Shown: one piece after another, positions 1 through 7,399 of the stretch
How positions within the stretch are numbered: the stretch's first letter is position 1
Layout of the letters: each line of letters starts with the position of its first letter
Origin: Clostridiaceae bacterium
GTDB taxonomy: Bacteria > Bacillota_A > Clostridia > Clostridiales > Clostridiaceae
Length of the DNA: 17,929 nt
Direction: 5' to 3'
Assembly (NCBI GenBank): GCA_029256485.1
Contig: JAQSXU010000068.1
Location: 1 to 17,929 of the forward strand
Notes under the pieces: generated by a model
The model's input: only the letters and a program-made list of their open reading frames with translations
Database searches by the model: none
What the model was told of the DNA's origin: nothing
Translations under genes and position numbers: made by a program

Positions 1-28
1 TGGAAAAACGTTAATAAAGGAGTTTAAA

Positions 29-1396
29 ATGAATGACATTTCTATAATAAATAGAAACTATTTAAGGTCTATGCTGGCTATTGCAATACCAGTAGCTATT
101 CAAAGCCTTATACAATCCTCCTTAAGTATGATAGACCAATTTATGATTGGTCAGCTTGGAGCCGATGCCATAGCATCAGTAGGGTTAGGTGCTAGAATAC
201 CCCAAATATTTATTGTTACCATGGCTGGTGTTACTTCTGGAGCTGCCATTTTTACGTCACAATTTTGGGGTAAAAAAGATAAAGGGAACATTGGTCAAAC
301 ATTGGGGGCATCATTTAGTTTCGCCTTACCAATAATAGCAATATTTAGTGTAATTTCAATATTACTATCAACAAATATGCTTTCTTTGTTTACTAAGGAT
401 ACTGCAGTTATAAAATCAGGAGCAGAGTATATGAAGATCATAGCCTATGGGTATATTCCATTAATGATAGTGTCAATTTTTGCAGCGGTATTAAGAAGCA
501 CAGGGAATGTAATGCTGCCTATGTATACTGGATTGATTTCTGTAGTACTAAATACCACTCTTAATTATTTATTGATATTTGGCAATATGGGCATGCCTCA
601 GTTAGGTGTTAATGGAACAGCAATAGCAACTACTGTTTCTAGATATATAGAATGTATAATTCTAATTTCAGTGGTATATTTTAAACAATTACCTTGTTCT
701 GTAAATATTAAAGAAATGCTTAATATGTCTTTTAGTTTTATTAAAAAGTTTTCCATTGTAACACTGCCTGTAATATGTAATGAATTTTTGTGGTCTTTTG
801 GACAGACAGTTTACTCTGCTATATATGGTCAGATGGGAACGACTCAAATTGCGGCTATGACCATTACATTTCCTGTACAGGGTCTTTCTATTGGATTATT
901 TACAGGAGTAAGCAGTGCTGCTGGAATAATGATTGGAAATAGGTTAGGATCTAATAAATTTAATGAGGCCGTGGATTACTCAAAGGGTTTTATTTTAGTA
1001 GGTGTTATTGGTTCGATTTTTGTTAGTATATTAATAGTTATTTTATCTAAAGTATATGTATCTATTTATAATGTTTCTTATGATGTTCAAGTATACTCAG
1101 TTAGATTGTTAATAATTTTTGGAATGTTATTTGCAGTTAAGGTCTGCAATATGATTTGCGGTTCTGGGATTTTAACTGCAGGAGGAAAAACTAAATTTGC
1201 TTTTATGCTGGATTTAATAGGTACCTGGGGTATTGGAGTGCCATTGGGATTAATAAGTGCTTTTGTATTTAAACTTTCAATAGAATGGGTATATTTATTA
1301 ATATCTACTGAAGAGCTTGTAAAATTGCTCATTGGCTTAAGAATTGTGTATTCTAAGAAATGGGTTACTAATATAGCTGAAACAGCTGTAAATTAA
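29..1396 (+). CDS. MATE family multidrug/Na+ (or H+) antiporter
   Basis: A 455-residue, very hydrophobic protein with about twelve membrane segments arranged as two homologous halves (roughly residues 15-230 and 240-445), the usual size and layout of MATE exporters. The N-terminal half has the family-like stretch from IPVAIQSLIQSSLSMIDQFM through GADAIASVGLG, and the second half repeats the pattern in FLWSFGQTVYSAIYGQMGTTQIAA. MATE proteins sit in the cell membrane and expel cationic drugs or metabolites in exchange for Na+ or H+; the substrate cannot be read from the sequence. The start is supported by AAAGGAG at 16-22, six bases before ATG. Only 28 bases upstream are visible, so promoter and upstream neighbours are unknown. 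The next gene begins 21 bases after the stop, suggesting co-transcription with the alpha-glucosidase. Family is sure; substrate and coupling ion are open. Confidence 0.93.
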   Translation: MNDISIINRNYLRSMLAIAIPVAIQSLIQSSLSMIDQFMIGQLGADAIASVGLGARIPQIFIVTMAGVTSGAAIFTSQFWGKKDKGNIGQTLGASFSFALPIIAIFSVISILLSTNMLSLFTKDTAVIKSGAEYMKIIAYGYIPLMIVSIFAAVLRSTGNVMLPMYTGLISVVLNTTLNYLLIFGNMGMPQLGVNGTAIATTVSRYIECIILISVVYFKQLPCSVNIKEMLNMSFSFIKKFSIVTLPVICNEFLWSFGQTVYSAIYGQMGTTQIAAMTITFPVQGLSIGLFTGVSSAAGIMIGNRLGSNKFNEAVDYSKGFILVGVIGSIFVSILIVILSKVYVSIYNVSYDVQVYSVRLLIIFGMLFAVKVCNMICGSGILTAGGKTKFAFMLDLIGTWGIGVPLGLISAFVFKLSIEWVYLLISTEELVKLLIGLRIVYSKKWVTNIAETAVN

Positions 1397-1417
1397 TTTA
1401 TAGGAGGAGTTGATAAT

Positions 1418-3100
1418 ATGAATAAAGCATGGTGGAAGGAAAGTGTAGTGTATCAAATATATCCAAGGAGTTTTAAGGATTCCAATGGAGATGGCATTGG
1501 AGATTTAAATGGAATAATTGAAAAACTTGATTATGTAAAAGAATTGGGGGCCGATATGATTTGGCTGAATCCAATTTATAAATCCCCCAATGATGATAAT
1601 GGATATGATATAAGTGATTACGAAGATATTATGGATGAATTTGGGTCAATGGAGGATTTTGATAATTTGCTTTTACAATGTCATAAGAGAGGAATAAGGG
1701 TAATGATGGACTTAGTCGTAAATCATACATCCGATGAACATAAATGGTTTAAGGAAAGCAGAAAATCAAAGGATAATCCATATAGTGATTATTATATTTG
1801 GAAAAATGGAAGAGAAAATGAAAAACCAAATAACTGGGGATCTTTCTTTGGTGGATCAGCCTGGGAATATGAAGAAAATAGAGATGAATACTATCTTCAT
1901 ATTTTCAGCAAAAAGCAGCCTGATTTAAATTGGGATAATCCTAAGGTAAGGAAAGACGTGTATAATGTAATAAAATTTTGGCTGGATAAAGGTATTGATG
2001 GGTTTAGAATGGATGCCATAAATATTATTGGAAAACATGATGATCTGCCTGATGGAACTATATTAGAAGGTTACAAATATGCAGACGGAACTAAATATTT
2101 TATGAATCAGCCTAAGGTTCACAATTTTCTTCATGAAATGAATAAAAATGTTATTTCTAAATATGATGTTGTTACTGTTGGAGAAACTTCAAATGTGGAT
2201 ACAAAGGAAGCATTGAATTATATAGCAGACAACAGAGAAGAAATGAATATGATATTTCAATTTGAACATATTGCATTAAGAGATGTCCCATACGATAAGT
2301 GGGAGGATAAGCCAGTAGATGTAGTTAAATTAAAAAATATATTAACAAGGTGGCAAATGGATTTACAGGGAAATGGATGGAATAGTTTATATTGGAATAA
2401 TCATGATAAGCCAAGGGCTGTCTCAAATTTTGGAAACGACAGAGAGTACAGAATTGAATCTGCCAAGATGTTAGCCACATGCATGTATTTAATGCAGGGA
2501 ACCCCTTATATTTATCAAGGTGAGGAAATAGGAATGACTAATGCAAATTTTCAACAGGTTTCTGATTATAAAGATATTCACACATTAAATTGTTATAATG
2601 AATTTATTCATAAGGGGATGACTCATGAACAGTTAATTAATGTTATGAAACATTTAAGCAGAGATAACTCAAGAACCCCTATGCAGTGGAATAAAAATAT
2701 AAATGCAGGATTTAGTGAAACTGAACCCTGGATTAAAGTGAATTCAAATTATATTAATATTAATGTGGAAACAGAAAGAAAAAATCCAAATTCAGTATTA
2801 AATTATTATAAAAAATTATTGAAACTTCGTAAGGAAAATGAAGTTGCTGTATATGGGGACTATAAACTTATTTTAGAAAAAGATAAACAGATATTTTCAT
2901 ATGTGAGAACCTTAAAAAATGAATCCATGCTTATAATCTGTAATTTCACTTATAGAACTCCGTTTTTTAGGCTGCCTAAGGACATAAAATATTCTAGTAA
3001 AGAGTTGCTTTTATGTAATTATGAAAATAAGGGGAATGATGATCTAAGCGGCTTTAAGCTTAGACCATATGAGTGTAGAGCTTACAAACTTAATTTATAA
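1418..3100 (+). CDS. malL: GH13 alpha-glucosidase (oligo-1,6-glucosidase type)
   Basis: A 560-residue cytoplasmic glycoside hydrolase of family 13 that releases glucose from the non-reducing end of short alpha-glucans. The opening WWKESVVYQIYPRSFKDSNG is the hallmark of the oligo-1,6-glucosidase/trehalose-6-phosphate hydrolase group. The four conserved regions are present: DLVVNH (98-103), GFRMDA with nucleophile Asp199, VGE with acid/base Glu256, and NNHD with Asp330. These positions almost match Bacillus oligo-1,6-glucosidase, and length is normal. There is no signal peptide. The residue after the nucleophile is Ala200; in this family Val there favours alpha-1,6 and Thr or Ala allows alpha-1,4 bonds, so maltose-type activity is plausible (inference). 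AGGAGG lies at 1402-1407, ahead of ATG. It follows a MATE exporter by 21 bases; no sugar transporter or regulator adjoins it, so its natural sugar is uncertain. Confidence 0.93.
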   Translation: MNKAWWKESVVYQIYPRSFKDSNGDGIGDLNGIIEKLDYVKELGADMIWLNPIYKSPNDDNGYDISDYEDIMDEFGSMEDFDNLLLQCHKRGIRVMMDLVVNHTSDEHKWFKESRKSKDNPYSDYYIWKNGRENEKPNNWGSFFGGSAWEYEENRDEYYLHIFSKKQPDLNWDNPKVRKDVYNVIKFWLDKGIDGFRMDAINIIGKHDDLPDGTILEGYKYADGTKYFMNQPKVHNFLHEMNKNVISKYDVVTVGETSNVDTKEALNYIADNREEMNMIFQFEHIALRDVPYDKWEDKPVDVVKLKNILTRWQMDLQGNGWNSLYWNNHDKPRAVSNFGNDREYRIESAKMLATCMYLMQGTPYIYQGEEIGMTNANFQQVSDYKDIHTLNCYNEFIHKGMTHEQLINVMKHLSRDNSRTPMQWNKNINAGFSETEPWIKVNSNYININVETERKNPNSVLNYYKKLLKLRKENEVAVYGDYKLILEKDKQIFSYVRTLKNESMLIICNFTYRTPFFRLPKDIKYSSKELLLCNYENKGNDDLSGFKLRPYECRAYKLNL

Positions 3101-3107
3101 ATTAATC

Positions 3108-3136
3108 TTGAATATATTAACAGCTAAATATATAAT
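3108..3136 (+). promoter_or_regulatory. Predicted sigma-A promoter for the glutaredoxin-like gene
   Basis: TTGAAT (3108-3113), a 17-base spacer and a consensus TATAAT (3131-3136). Transcription would start near 3143, leaving a leader of about 25 bases before ATG 3168. It lies in the 67-base gap after the alpha-glucosidase, where no convincing terminator is seen, so the downstream genes may also receive read-through. Confidence 0.55.
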
Positions 3137-3167
3137 AGTATAAACACAAAAATGAAGGAGAATATTT

Positions 3168-3434
3168 ATGAAAAAGATAACTGTGATTGGAAGCAATTTA
3201 TGCCCGGATTGCTTAGCTATTAAAGAATATCTTTCCCAAAACAATATAAGCTATGATTTCCTTGAAATTACGGAAAGCCTTAAGAATTTGAAAACTTTTT
3301 TATCATATAGAGATAATAGAGTTGAATTTGATAATATTAAGAAAGAAGGAAGAATAGGTATACCATTTATAACTATTGAGGGCAGTGATAAGCTTATTTT
3401 TGACGAAAAGCCTGATTTAGACGAGCTTAGATAA
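3168..3434 (+). CDS. Glutaredoxin-like thiol protein (CPDC motif)
   Basis: An 88-residue thioredoxin-fold protein. A beta strand (KKITVIGSN) leads into the redox motif CPDC at residues 12-15, followed by a helix, a second strand (SYDFLEI) and the cis-proline segment GIPFIT near residues 64-69. Size and order fit the glutaredoxin-related group rather than thioredoxin (WCGPC) or classical glutaredoxin (CPYC). It is probably a cytoplasmic dithiol-disulfide exchange protein. As many clostridia lack glutathione, the usual glutaredoxin reaction may not apply, and the partner is unknown. AAGGAG at 3155-3160 supports the start. A promoter sits directly upstream. The gap to the ybaK-like gene is 67 bases and contains a small AT-rich hairpin (3441-3458) without a T-run. 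Confidence 0.82.
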   Translation: MKKITVIGSNLCPDCLAIKEYLSQNNISYDFLEITESLKNLKTFLSYRDNRVEFDNIKKEGRIGIPFITIEGSDKLIFDEKPDLDELR

Positions 3435-3501
3435 AAATAGTTATATGCAATCATATAAAAAGTGGACCATTATTCACAATGATTTACAAAGGAGAACATA
3501 A

Positions 3502-3960
3502 ATGAGCGTAAATAGTGTAATCAGTTTTTTCCAAGGTAAAGGAATTAAAAATCCAGTTTTTAAATTGGATGAAAGTGGAGCCACAGTGGAGGAGGCTGCA
3601 AAGACTTTAGACATTGACCCTAGGTATGTGGCAAAAACTTTAGCTTTTAAAGTAAAAGATAATAACGTATTGGTTGTAATGCGTGGAGATTCTAGAATTA
3701 GTAATAAAAAGTATAAAAACTATTTTAAGGCTAAGGCATCCATGTTGAAACATGATGATGTGTTAGACATAACTGGACATCCAGTAGGAGGGTTATGTCC
3801 CTTTGGTTTAAAAAATCCACTTGATATATATATAGATATTTCTTTGAAAGATTTTGATTATGTGTACCCTGCTGCCGGTTCAAAGAATTTTGCATTAAAA
3901 ATTACTCCAGAAGAAATAAAAAATTTAACAGAAGCCCAATGGGTGGATATTTGTGAATAA
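3502..3960 (+). CDS. ybaK: YbaK/EbsC family aminoacyl-tRNA deacylase
   Basis: A 152-residue protein with the YbaK/ProX fold, the free-standing relative of the prolyl-tRNA synthetase editing domain. Family members hydrolyse mischarged aminoacyl-tRNAs, classically Cys-tRNA(Pro). Visible signatures are the lysine in YVAKTLAFK (Lys45, matching the essential Lys46 of Haemophilus YbaK), the strand VLVVMRGDSRI, the glycine/proline loop GHPVGGLCPFGL (92-103), and AAGSKNFALKIT near 124-134. Length is typical for the family. AAAGGAG at 3488-3494 precedes ATG 3502 by seven bases. The larE-type gene starts 16 bases after its stop, so the two are probably one transcript. Family assignment is firm; which misacylated tRNA it clears cannot be decided, as YbaK paralogues differ in specificity. 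Confidence 0.88.
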   Translation: MSVNSVISFFQGKGIKNPVFKLDESGATVEEAAKTLDIDPRYVAKTLAFKVKDNNVLVVMRGDSRISNKKYKNYFKAKASMLKHDDVLDITGHPVGGLCPFGLKNPLDIYIDISLKDFDYVYPAAGSKNFALKITPEEIKNLTEAQWVDICE

Positions 3961-3976
3961 CAAGGGGGATAAATAA

Positions 3977-4801
3977 ATGAATTTAGAATCTAAACTAGAA
4001 AACTTAAAGAAGTCTCTATTAAATATGGGTAGTGCTGCAGTTGCATATTCAGGCGGAGTGGACAGCACCTTTTTATTAAAGGTTGCAAAAGACACTTTGG
4101 GAGAAAAAGCAATTGCAGTTACTGCTAAGTCATCAACCTATCCTGAAAGGGAATTTAAAGAAGCTAAAGATTATGCCAGCAGCATAGGAGCAGAACATAT
4201 TATTATTATATCTGAGGAACTGGAGATAGATGGATTTGCAAAAAATCCTGTAAACAGGTGCTATTTTTGTAAAAGGGAACTTTTTACTAAGATTAGAGAT
4301 GTGGCAGATAAAAAAAATATTAATGCAGTGCTGGATGGTTCTAATAGTGATGATGTAGGTGATTTTAGACCAGGAATGAAGGCTGCAAAAGAATTAGAGG
4401 TTATTAGTCCACTTAAGGATGCAGGTTTAACAAAAAATGATATTAGAGAATTGTCTAAAAAGATGAATATACCAACATGGAATAAACCTTCATTTGCTTG
4501 CCTCTCATCTAGATTTCCTTATGGAAATGAAATAACAGAACCAAAGCTGAAAATGGTGGAGAAAGCTGAACAGTTTTTATTGGATATGGGATTTAGACAG
4601 GTAAGGGTAAGACATCATGGTGAAATAGCAAGAATTGAGGTTAACTCAGATGAGAGAAATAAATTTTTCGATTTAACCGTCATGGACAAAGTAGCTTTAG
4701 AATTTAAGAAAATTGGATTTAAATATGTTACTATGGATTTGCTTGGATATAGAACTGGAAGCATGAATGAAGTTTTAACTCAGGATGAGAAAACTATTTA
4801 A
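3977..4801 (+). CDS. larE: LarE-type ATP-dependent sulfur transferase (PP-loop)
   Basis: A 274-residue PP-loop protein. The N-terminal SGGVDS (25-30) is the ATP pyrophosphatase motif, and STYPERE near 53-59 is also typical. LarE adenylates the carboxylates of a pyridinium mononucleotide and adds sulfur, building the nickel-pincer cofactor of lactate racemase and related LarA enzymes. Three cysteines stand out: CYFC (Cys95, Cys98) and Cys175 in ACLSSRFPYG. Cys175 corresponds to the sacrificial Cys176 of Lactobacillus plantarum LarE. The triad resembles LarE proteins such as that of Thermotoga maritima that hold a [4Fe-4S] cluster, so this one may use a cluster instead of being consumed. GGGGG at 3964-3968 precedes the start, and the gene is the last before a strong terminator. 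larA, larB and larC are not in the window, so the client enzyme is elsewhere or the role differs. Confidence 0.87.
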   Translation: MNLESKLENLKKSLLNMGSAAVAYSGGVDSTFLLKVAKDTLGEKAIAVTAKSSTYPEREFKEAKDYASSIGAEHIIIISEELEIDGFAKNPVNRCYFCKRELFTKIRDVADKKNINAVLDGSNSDDVGDFRPGMKAAKELEVISPLKDAGLTKNDIRELSKKMNIPTWNKPSFACLSSRFPYGNEITEPKLKMVEKAEQFLLDMGFRQVRVRHHGEIARIEVNSDERNKFFDLTVMDKVALEFKKIGFKYVTMDLLGYRTGSMNEVLTQDEKTI

Positions 4802-4808
4802 AAATATT

Positions 4809-4857
4809 AAGCTATAGTAAATGTAAAGCATTTATATTTACTATAGCTTTTTTTATT
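4809..4857. terminator. Bidirectional intrinsic terminator between larE and tlpA
   Basis: Arms 4809-4827 and 4831-4849 pair over 19 bp with a single G-T wobble around a three-base loop. A run of seven Ts (4848-4854) follows on the plus strand, and AT-rich sequence with T-runs follows on the minus strand. It lies between convergent genes, starts 7 bases after the larE stop, and its plus-strand T-run overlaps the tlpA stop codon, so it probably serves both operons. Confidence 0.9.
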
Positions 4858-5437
4858 TTATGGAGTCTATATATGATTTCATTTCTGATAATGACATTGC
4901 ACCCACTCTTTTAGCAGAAATAGTACCATCTTTATTTATAAAATAAGAAGTAGGAATTCCATTAATATTATATTTACTTGCAGTACTTTGGTCCATATCT
5001 AATAATACATTAAAATTATAATTGTTTGACTTTAAAAAGGATTGTACAGTATCCCTGTCTTCACCAATATCTATTGCAAGTATAACTAGGTCACTGTTTT
5101 TAGTTTCGTTATATAATTTTTCAATATCAGGCATTTCACCTTTACATGGAGGACACCAGGTTGCCCAGAAATTCAGATACACTTTCTTTCCTTTAAAATC
5201 ACTTAACGAAACATTTTTGCCGCTTAAATCCTGAAGCTTAAAATCACTAGCTTGTACTTTTAATACTTCTTTATTAACTTCAGTGCTGAAGGAATTATTA
5301 TTTTTTATTGAATCTGCATTGCTGTTTTCGCTGCTTTCAATCTGTGATTTTCCCTTTGAATTATTATAATTATTAACTTCAAAAACTGCACCAAATATAA
5401 TAGCAGTTATAATAGCTAAAATAATATATTTTTTCAT
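4853..5437 (-). CDS. tlpA: TlpA/ResA-like membrane-anchored thiol-disulfide oxidoreductase
   Basis: A thioredoxin-fold protein of 194 residues from the chosen start. Residues 1-20 form a signal anchor (MKKYIILAIITAIIFGAVFE). A low-complexity Ser/Asn/Lys linker runs to about 60, then a TlpA/ResA domain containing FWATWCPPC (Cys95, Cys98) and the cis-proline loop GIPTSY (Pro162). It should face outside the membrane and reduce disulfides there, receiving electrons from the CcdA protein encoded just upstream. An ATG five codons earlier (5452) has no ribosome binding site, whereas GGAG at 5447-5450 stands nine bases before ATG 5437, so the shorter form is preferred. The ccdA stop lies 16 bases upstream. 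No cytochrome c gene is nearby, so cytochrome maturation is unproven; sporulation, peroxide reduction or surface protein repair are alternatives. Confidence 0.9.
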   Translation of the reverse strand: MKKYIILAIITAIIFGAVFEVNNYNNSKGKSQIESSENSNADSIKNNNSFSTEVNKEVLKVQASDFKLQDLSGKNVSLSDFKGKKVYLNFWATWCPPCKGEMPDIEKLYNETKNSDLVILAIDIGEDRDTVQSFLKSNNYNFNVLLDMDQSTASKYNINGIPTSYFINKDGTISAKRVGAMSLSEMKSYIDSIK

Positions 5438-5453
5438 ATCTTTGATCTCCATT

Positions 5454-6155
5454 CTAAAAATTTATAAAGTTAAAGTAATTGCTTAAAAGGTTAAGTTTAT
5501 TTGTGAAAATAAGTATTCCCATAATAATCATTAAAATACCGCTGATAATTGAAATTAAAGGTAAATACTTAGTGATGTTTTTAAAGTATAAAGAAAGCTT
5601 TTCAATAGCTAGAGCTGTTAAAACAAAAGGTATGGCAAGCCCTAATGAATACATAATGAGCAGAAGAATCCCCTTAGACACTGTATTCATATTGGAAGCA
5701 TAAATTAATATGGATGAAAGTATTGGACCAATACACGGTGTCCATCCAGTAGCAAAGGCCATGCCCATAAAAAGTGAATTTACATTATTAAAGTTATTAG
5801 GATGAATTAATTTTTTTTCATAGTATAAAAATTTAATTTTAAAAATCCCAGCGGTATGTAATCCAAACAGTATTATAATAATCCCGCCTATTTTTCTAAG
5901 TACACTCATATGCTCTGTTACAAGTTTACCTAAAAAGGTAGCTGTAGCACCTAATAATATGAATATTATTGAGAAACCAATAACGAAGGCTAAAGATTTA
6001 TAAAGAACATTGAATTTGTTTTTAGACTTATATGTGTCCTCTATTGTACTGCCAGTGATATAACTGATATAAGCTGGAATAAGAGGAAGGACACAGGGCG
6101 ATAAAAAGGATAGCAGCCCAGCAGAAAAAGCTAAAATTAAAGAAATATTATCCAA
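5454..6155 (-). CDS. ccdA: CcdA-type thiol electron transporter (DsbD beta-domain family)
   Basis: A 233-residue integral membrane protein with about six segments. It carries the two cysteine motifs of CcdA: SPCVLPLIPAY (Cys21) and GWTPCIGP (Cys141). The family passes electrons from cytoplasmic thioredoxin across the membrane to extracytoplasmic thiol proteins such as TlpA/ResA, whose gene follows in the same operon. The open frame extends upstream through ATG 6170 to 6230, but those codons run through the operator and promoter. GGAGG at 6164-6168 is eight bases before TTG 6155, and starting there gives MDNISLILAFSAGLLSF, matching the usual CcdA N-terminus and length (about 235). TTG is therefore chosen; ATG 6170 is the alternative. 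Expression should depend on the promoter at 6202-6230 and the palindrome at 6174-6200. Confidence 0.92.
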   Translation of the reverse strand: MDNISLILAFSAGLLSFLSPCVLPLIPAYISYITGSTIEDTYKSKNKFNVLYKSLAFVIGFSIIFILLGATATFLGKLVTEHMSVLRKIGGIIIILFGLHTAGIFKIKFLYYEKKLIHPNNFNNVNSLFMGMAFATGWTPCIGPILSSILIYASNMNTVSKGILLLIMYSLGLAIPFVLTALAIEKLSLYFKNITKYLPLISIISGILMIIMGILIFTNKLNLLSNYFNFINF

Positions 6156-6173
6156 GTTATATACCTCCATAAC

Positions 6174-6200
6174 AATATATACCCATAGTGGGTATATATT
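6174..6200. promoter_or_regulatory. Perfect 27-bp palindrome, probable operator of ccdA-tlpA
   Basis: Two 12-base arms (AATATATACCCA and its exact complement) flank a TAG centre. The palindrome begins one base downstream of the -10 element, covers the expected transcription start, and ends five bases before the GGAGG of ccdA. A protein bound here should block transcription. The CCC...GGG core framed by TATA resembles sites of the CsoR/CstR/FrmR repressor family (copper, persulfide or formaldehyde sensors); this is inference, and no such regulator is encoded in the window. A hairpin role in the transcript leader is an alternative. Confidence 0.7.
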
Positions 6201-6201
6201 T

Positions 6202-6230
6202 ATTATAATATTATATTTCAAAATTATCAA
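6202..6230 (-). promoter_or_regulatory. Sigma-A promoter of the ccdA-tlpA operon
   Basis: Read on the minus strand: TTGATA (6230-6225), a 17-base spacer and consensus TATAAT (6207-6202). Transcription should start near 6195, inside the palindrome. Near-ideal match and spacing; together with the adjoining operator this suggests a strong promoter held in check. Confidence 0.75.
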
Positions 6231-6268
6231 TAAAATTATACATATAACATTTTATTAAATATTAATAA

Positions 6269-6300
6269 TTTAAATAACTATTGATTTAAATAACTATTGA
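6269..6300. repeat. Tandem 16-bp direct repeat in the ccdA/gnd intergenic region
   Basis: Two exact back-to-back copies of TTTAAATAACTATTGA (6269-6284 and 6285-6300). They lie about 40 bases upstream of the ccdA -35 element and about 125 bases before the gnd start. Either a tandem binding site for a regulator of one or both operons, or a chance slippage product in AT-rich DNA. Confidence 0.6.
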
Positions 6301-6423
6301 GACTATTATATATTTATAACAATAAATATTAGATAATAATTATTATTTGATTTCGTTTGAATAATTTGTTGTAAATAAAATTAATGGATAATACAATTTA
6401 GTTAATTTAGGGAGGCTAATAAA

Positions 6424-7323
6424 ATGGAAATTGGATTAATAGGATTGGGAAAAATGGGATATAACCTGGCTTTAAATATGAGAGATCACGGCTATAAGGT
6501 TATTGCTTATAATAGAAGTGAAGGTAAGGTTAAAGAAATTGAAAAGGAAAATATTATTGGTGCATATAGTATTCAAGAATTGGTAAAAAAGTTAAGCGGA
6601 AGAAGGGTAATTTGGATTATGGTTCCTGCAGGTGAAGCAGTTGATGAAATAATTGATGAACTAGTACCGCTGATTAACAAGCATGACATTCTAATAGATG
6701 GGGGGAATTCCAATTATAAGGATACCCTTAGAAGATATGAAGTTTTAAAGAATAAAGAAATTGATTTCGTGGATGTTGGAACAAGCGGCGGAATAGAAGG
6801 AGCCAGACATGGTGCCTGCACTATGATTGGAGCAGAAGATGAGGTTTTTAATTATATCGAGCCCCTTGTTAAAGATATAAGCGTTATAAATGGATATTTG
6901 CATACTGGAAGAAACGGTTCTGGACATTATACAAAGATGGTTCATAATGGTATTGAATATGGAATGATGGAAGCCATAGGAGAAGGCTTCGAAGTATTAC
7001 AAAAAAGTGAATTTAATCTGAATTATGAAAAAGTGGCAAAGGTTTGGAATAATGGATCAGTAATAAGAGGATGGCTGATGGAACTTGCAGAGAATGCCTT
7101 TAGCGAGGACGAAAAATTAGATTCAATTAAAGGTGTGGTAAATTCATCAGGCGAAGGTTTGTGGACTGCAGAAGAGGCATTAAGACTTAGGGTTCCAGCG
7201 CCAGTTATAATCGAATCACTTCTTATGAGATACCGCTCAGAACAGGAAGATACTTTCACTGGCAAGGTTGTATCAGCTCTAAGAAATGGGTTTGGAGGAC
7301 ATGCAACAATAAAAAATAAATAA
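6424..7323 (+). CDS. gnd: 6-phosphogluconate dehydrogenase, decarboxylating (short GndA/YqeC type)
   Basis: A 299-residue enzyme converting 6-phosphogluconate to ribulose 5-phosphate and CO2 with reduction of NAD(P)+. It has a Rossmann motif GLGKMG (7-12), the substrate segment GTSGG (119-123), the catalytic block KMVHNGIEYG (Lys171, His174, Asn175, Glu178), and SSGEGLWT near 241-248. At 299 residues it lacks the extra helical repeat of the 470-residue E. coli type and matches the short bacterial form. After the second strand it reads YNRS (29-32), like the NRS/NRT that binds the 2'-phosphate of NADP in E. coli-type enzymes, so NADP use is likely although many short forms use NAD. GGGAGG at 6410-6415 supports the start. 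zwf follows after 45 bases. The upstream region has the 16-bp repeat, but no promoter I can place with confidence. Confidence 0.92.
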   Translation: MEIGLIGLGKMGYNLALNMRDHGYKVIAYNRSEGKVKEIEKENIIGAYSIQELVKKLSGRRVIWIMVPAGEAVDEIIDELVPLINKHDILIDGGNSNYKDTLRRYEVLKNKEIDFVDVGTSGGIEGARHGACTMIGAEDEVFNYIEPLVKDISVINGYLHTGRNGSGHYTKMVHNGIEYGMMEAIGEGFEVLQKSEFNLNYEKVAKVWNNGSVIRGWLMELAENAFSEDEKLDSIKGVVNSSGEGLWTAEEALRLRVPAPVIIESLLMRYRSEQEDTFTGKVVSALRNGFGGHATIKNK

Positions 7324-7366
7324 TATAAACATTTAAAAAAGATAGATAATCATAAGGAGTGACCAC

Positions 7367-7399
7367 ATGTGGACGATAAAATACAATTATCCAATATAA
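7367..7399 (+). CDS. Possible 10-codon minicistron overlapping the zwf start
   Basis: ATG at 7367 is two bases before the zwf GTG and in another frame. It encodes MWTIKYNYPI and stops with TAA at 7397-7399, overlapping as TAATG an in-frame ATG of zwf (codon 11). GGAG at 7356-7359 is seven bases from this ATG and nine from the GTG, so both can be used. Whether it is translated is unknown; it may be chance. Confidence 0.25.
   Translation: MWTIKYNYPI

Noticed and set aside
3441..3458. Small perfect inverted repeat TTATATG/CATATAA after the glutaredoxin-like gene
   Set aside because: Only A-T rich pairs with one G-C pair and no T-run behind it; too weak to call a terminator and no sign of a specific site.
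6301..6423. Candidate gnd promoter elements such as TTGTTG at 6366-6371 and GATAAT at 6387-6392
   Set aside because: Spacing (15 bases) and matches are poor, and several equally weak choices exist in this AT-rich stretch.
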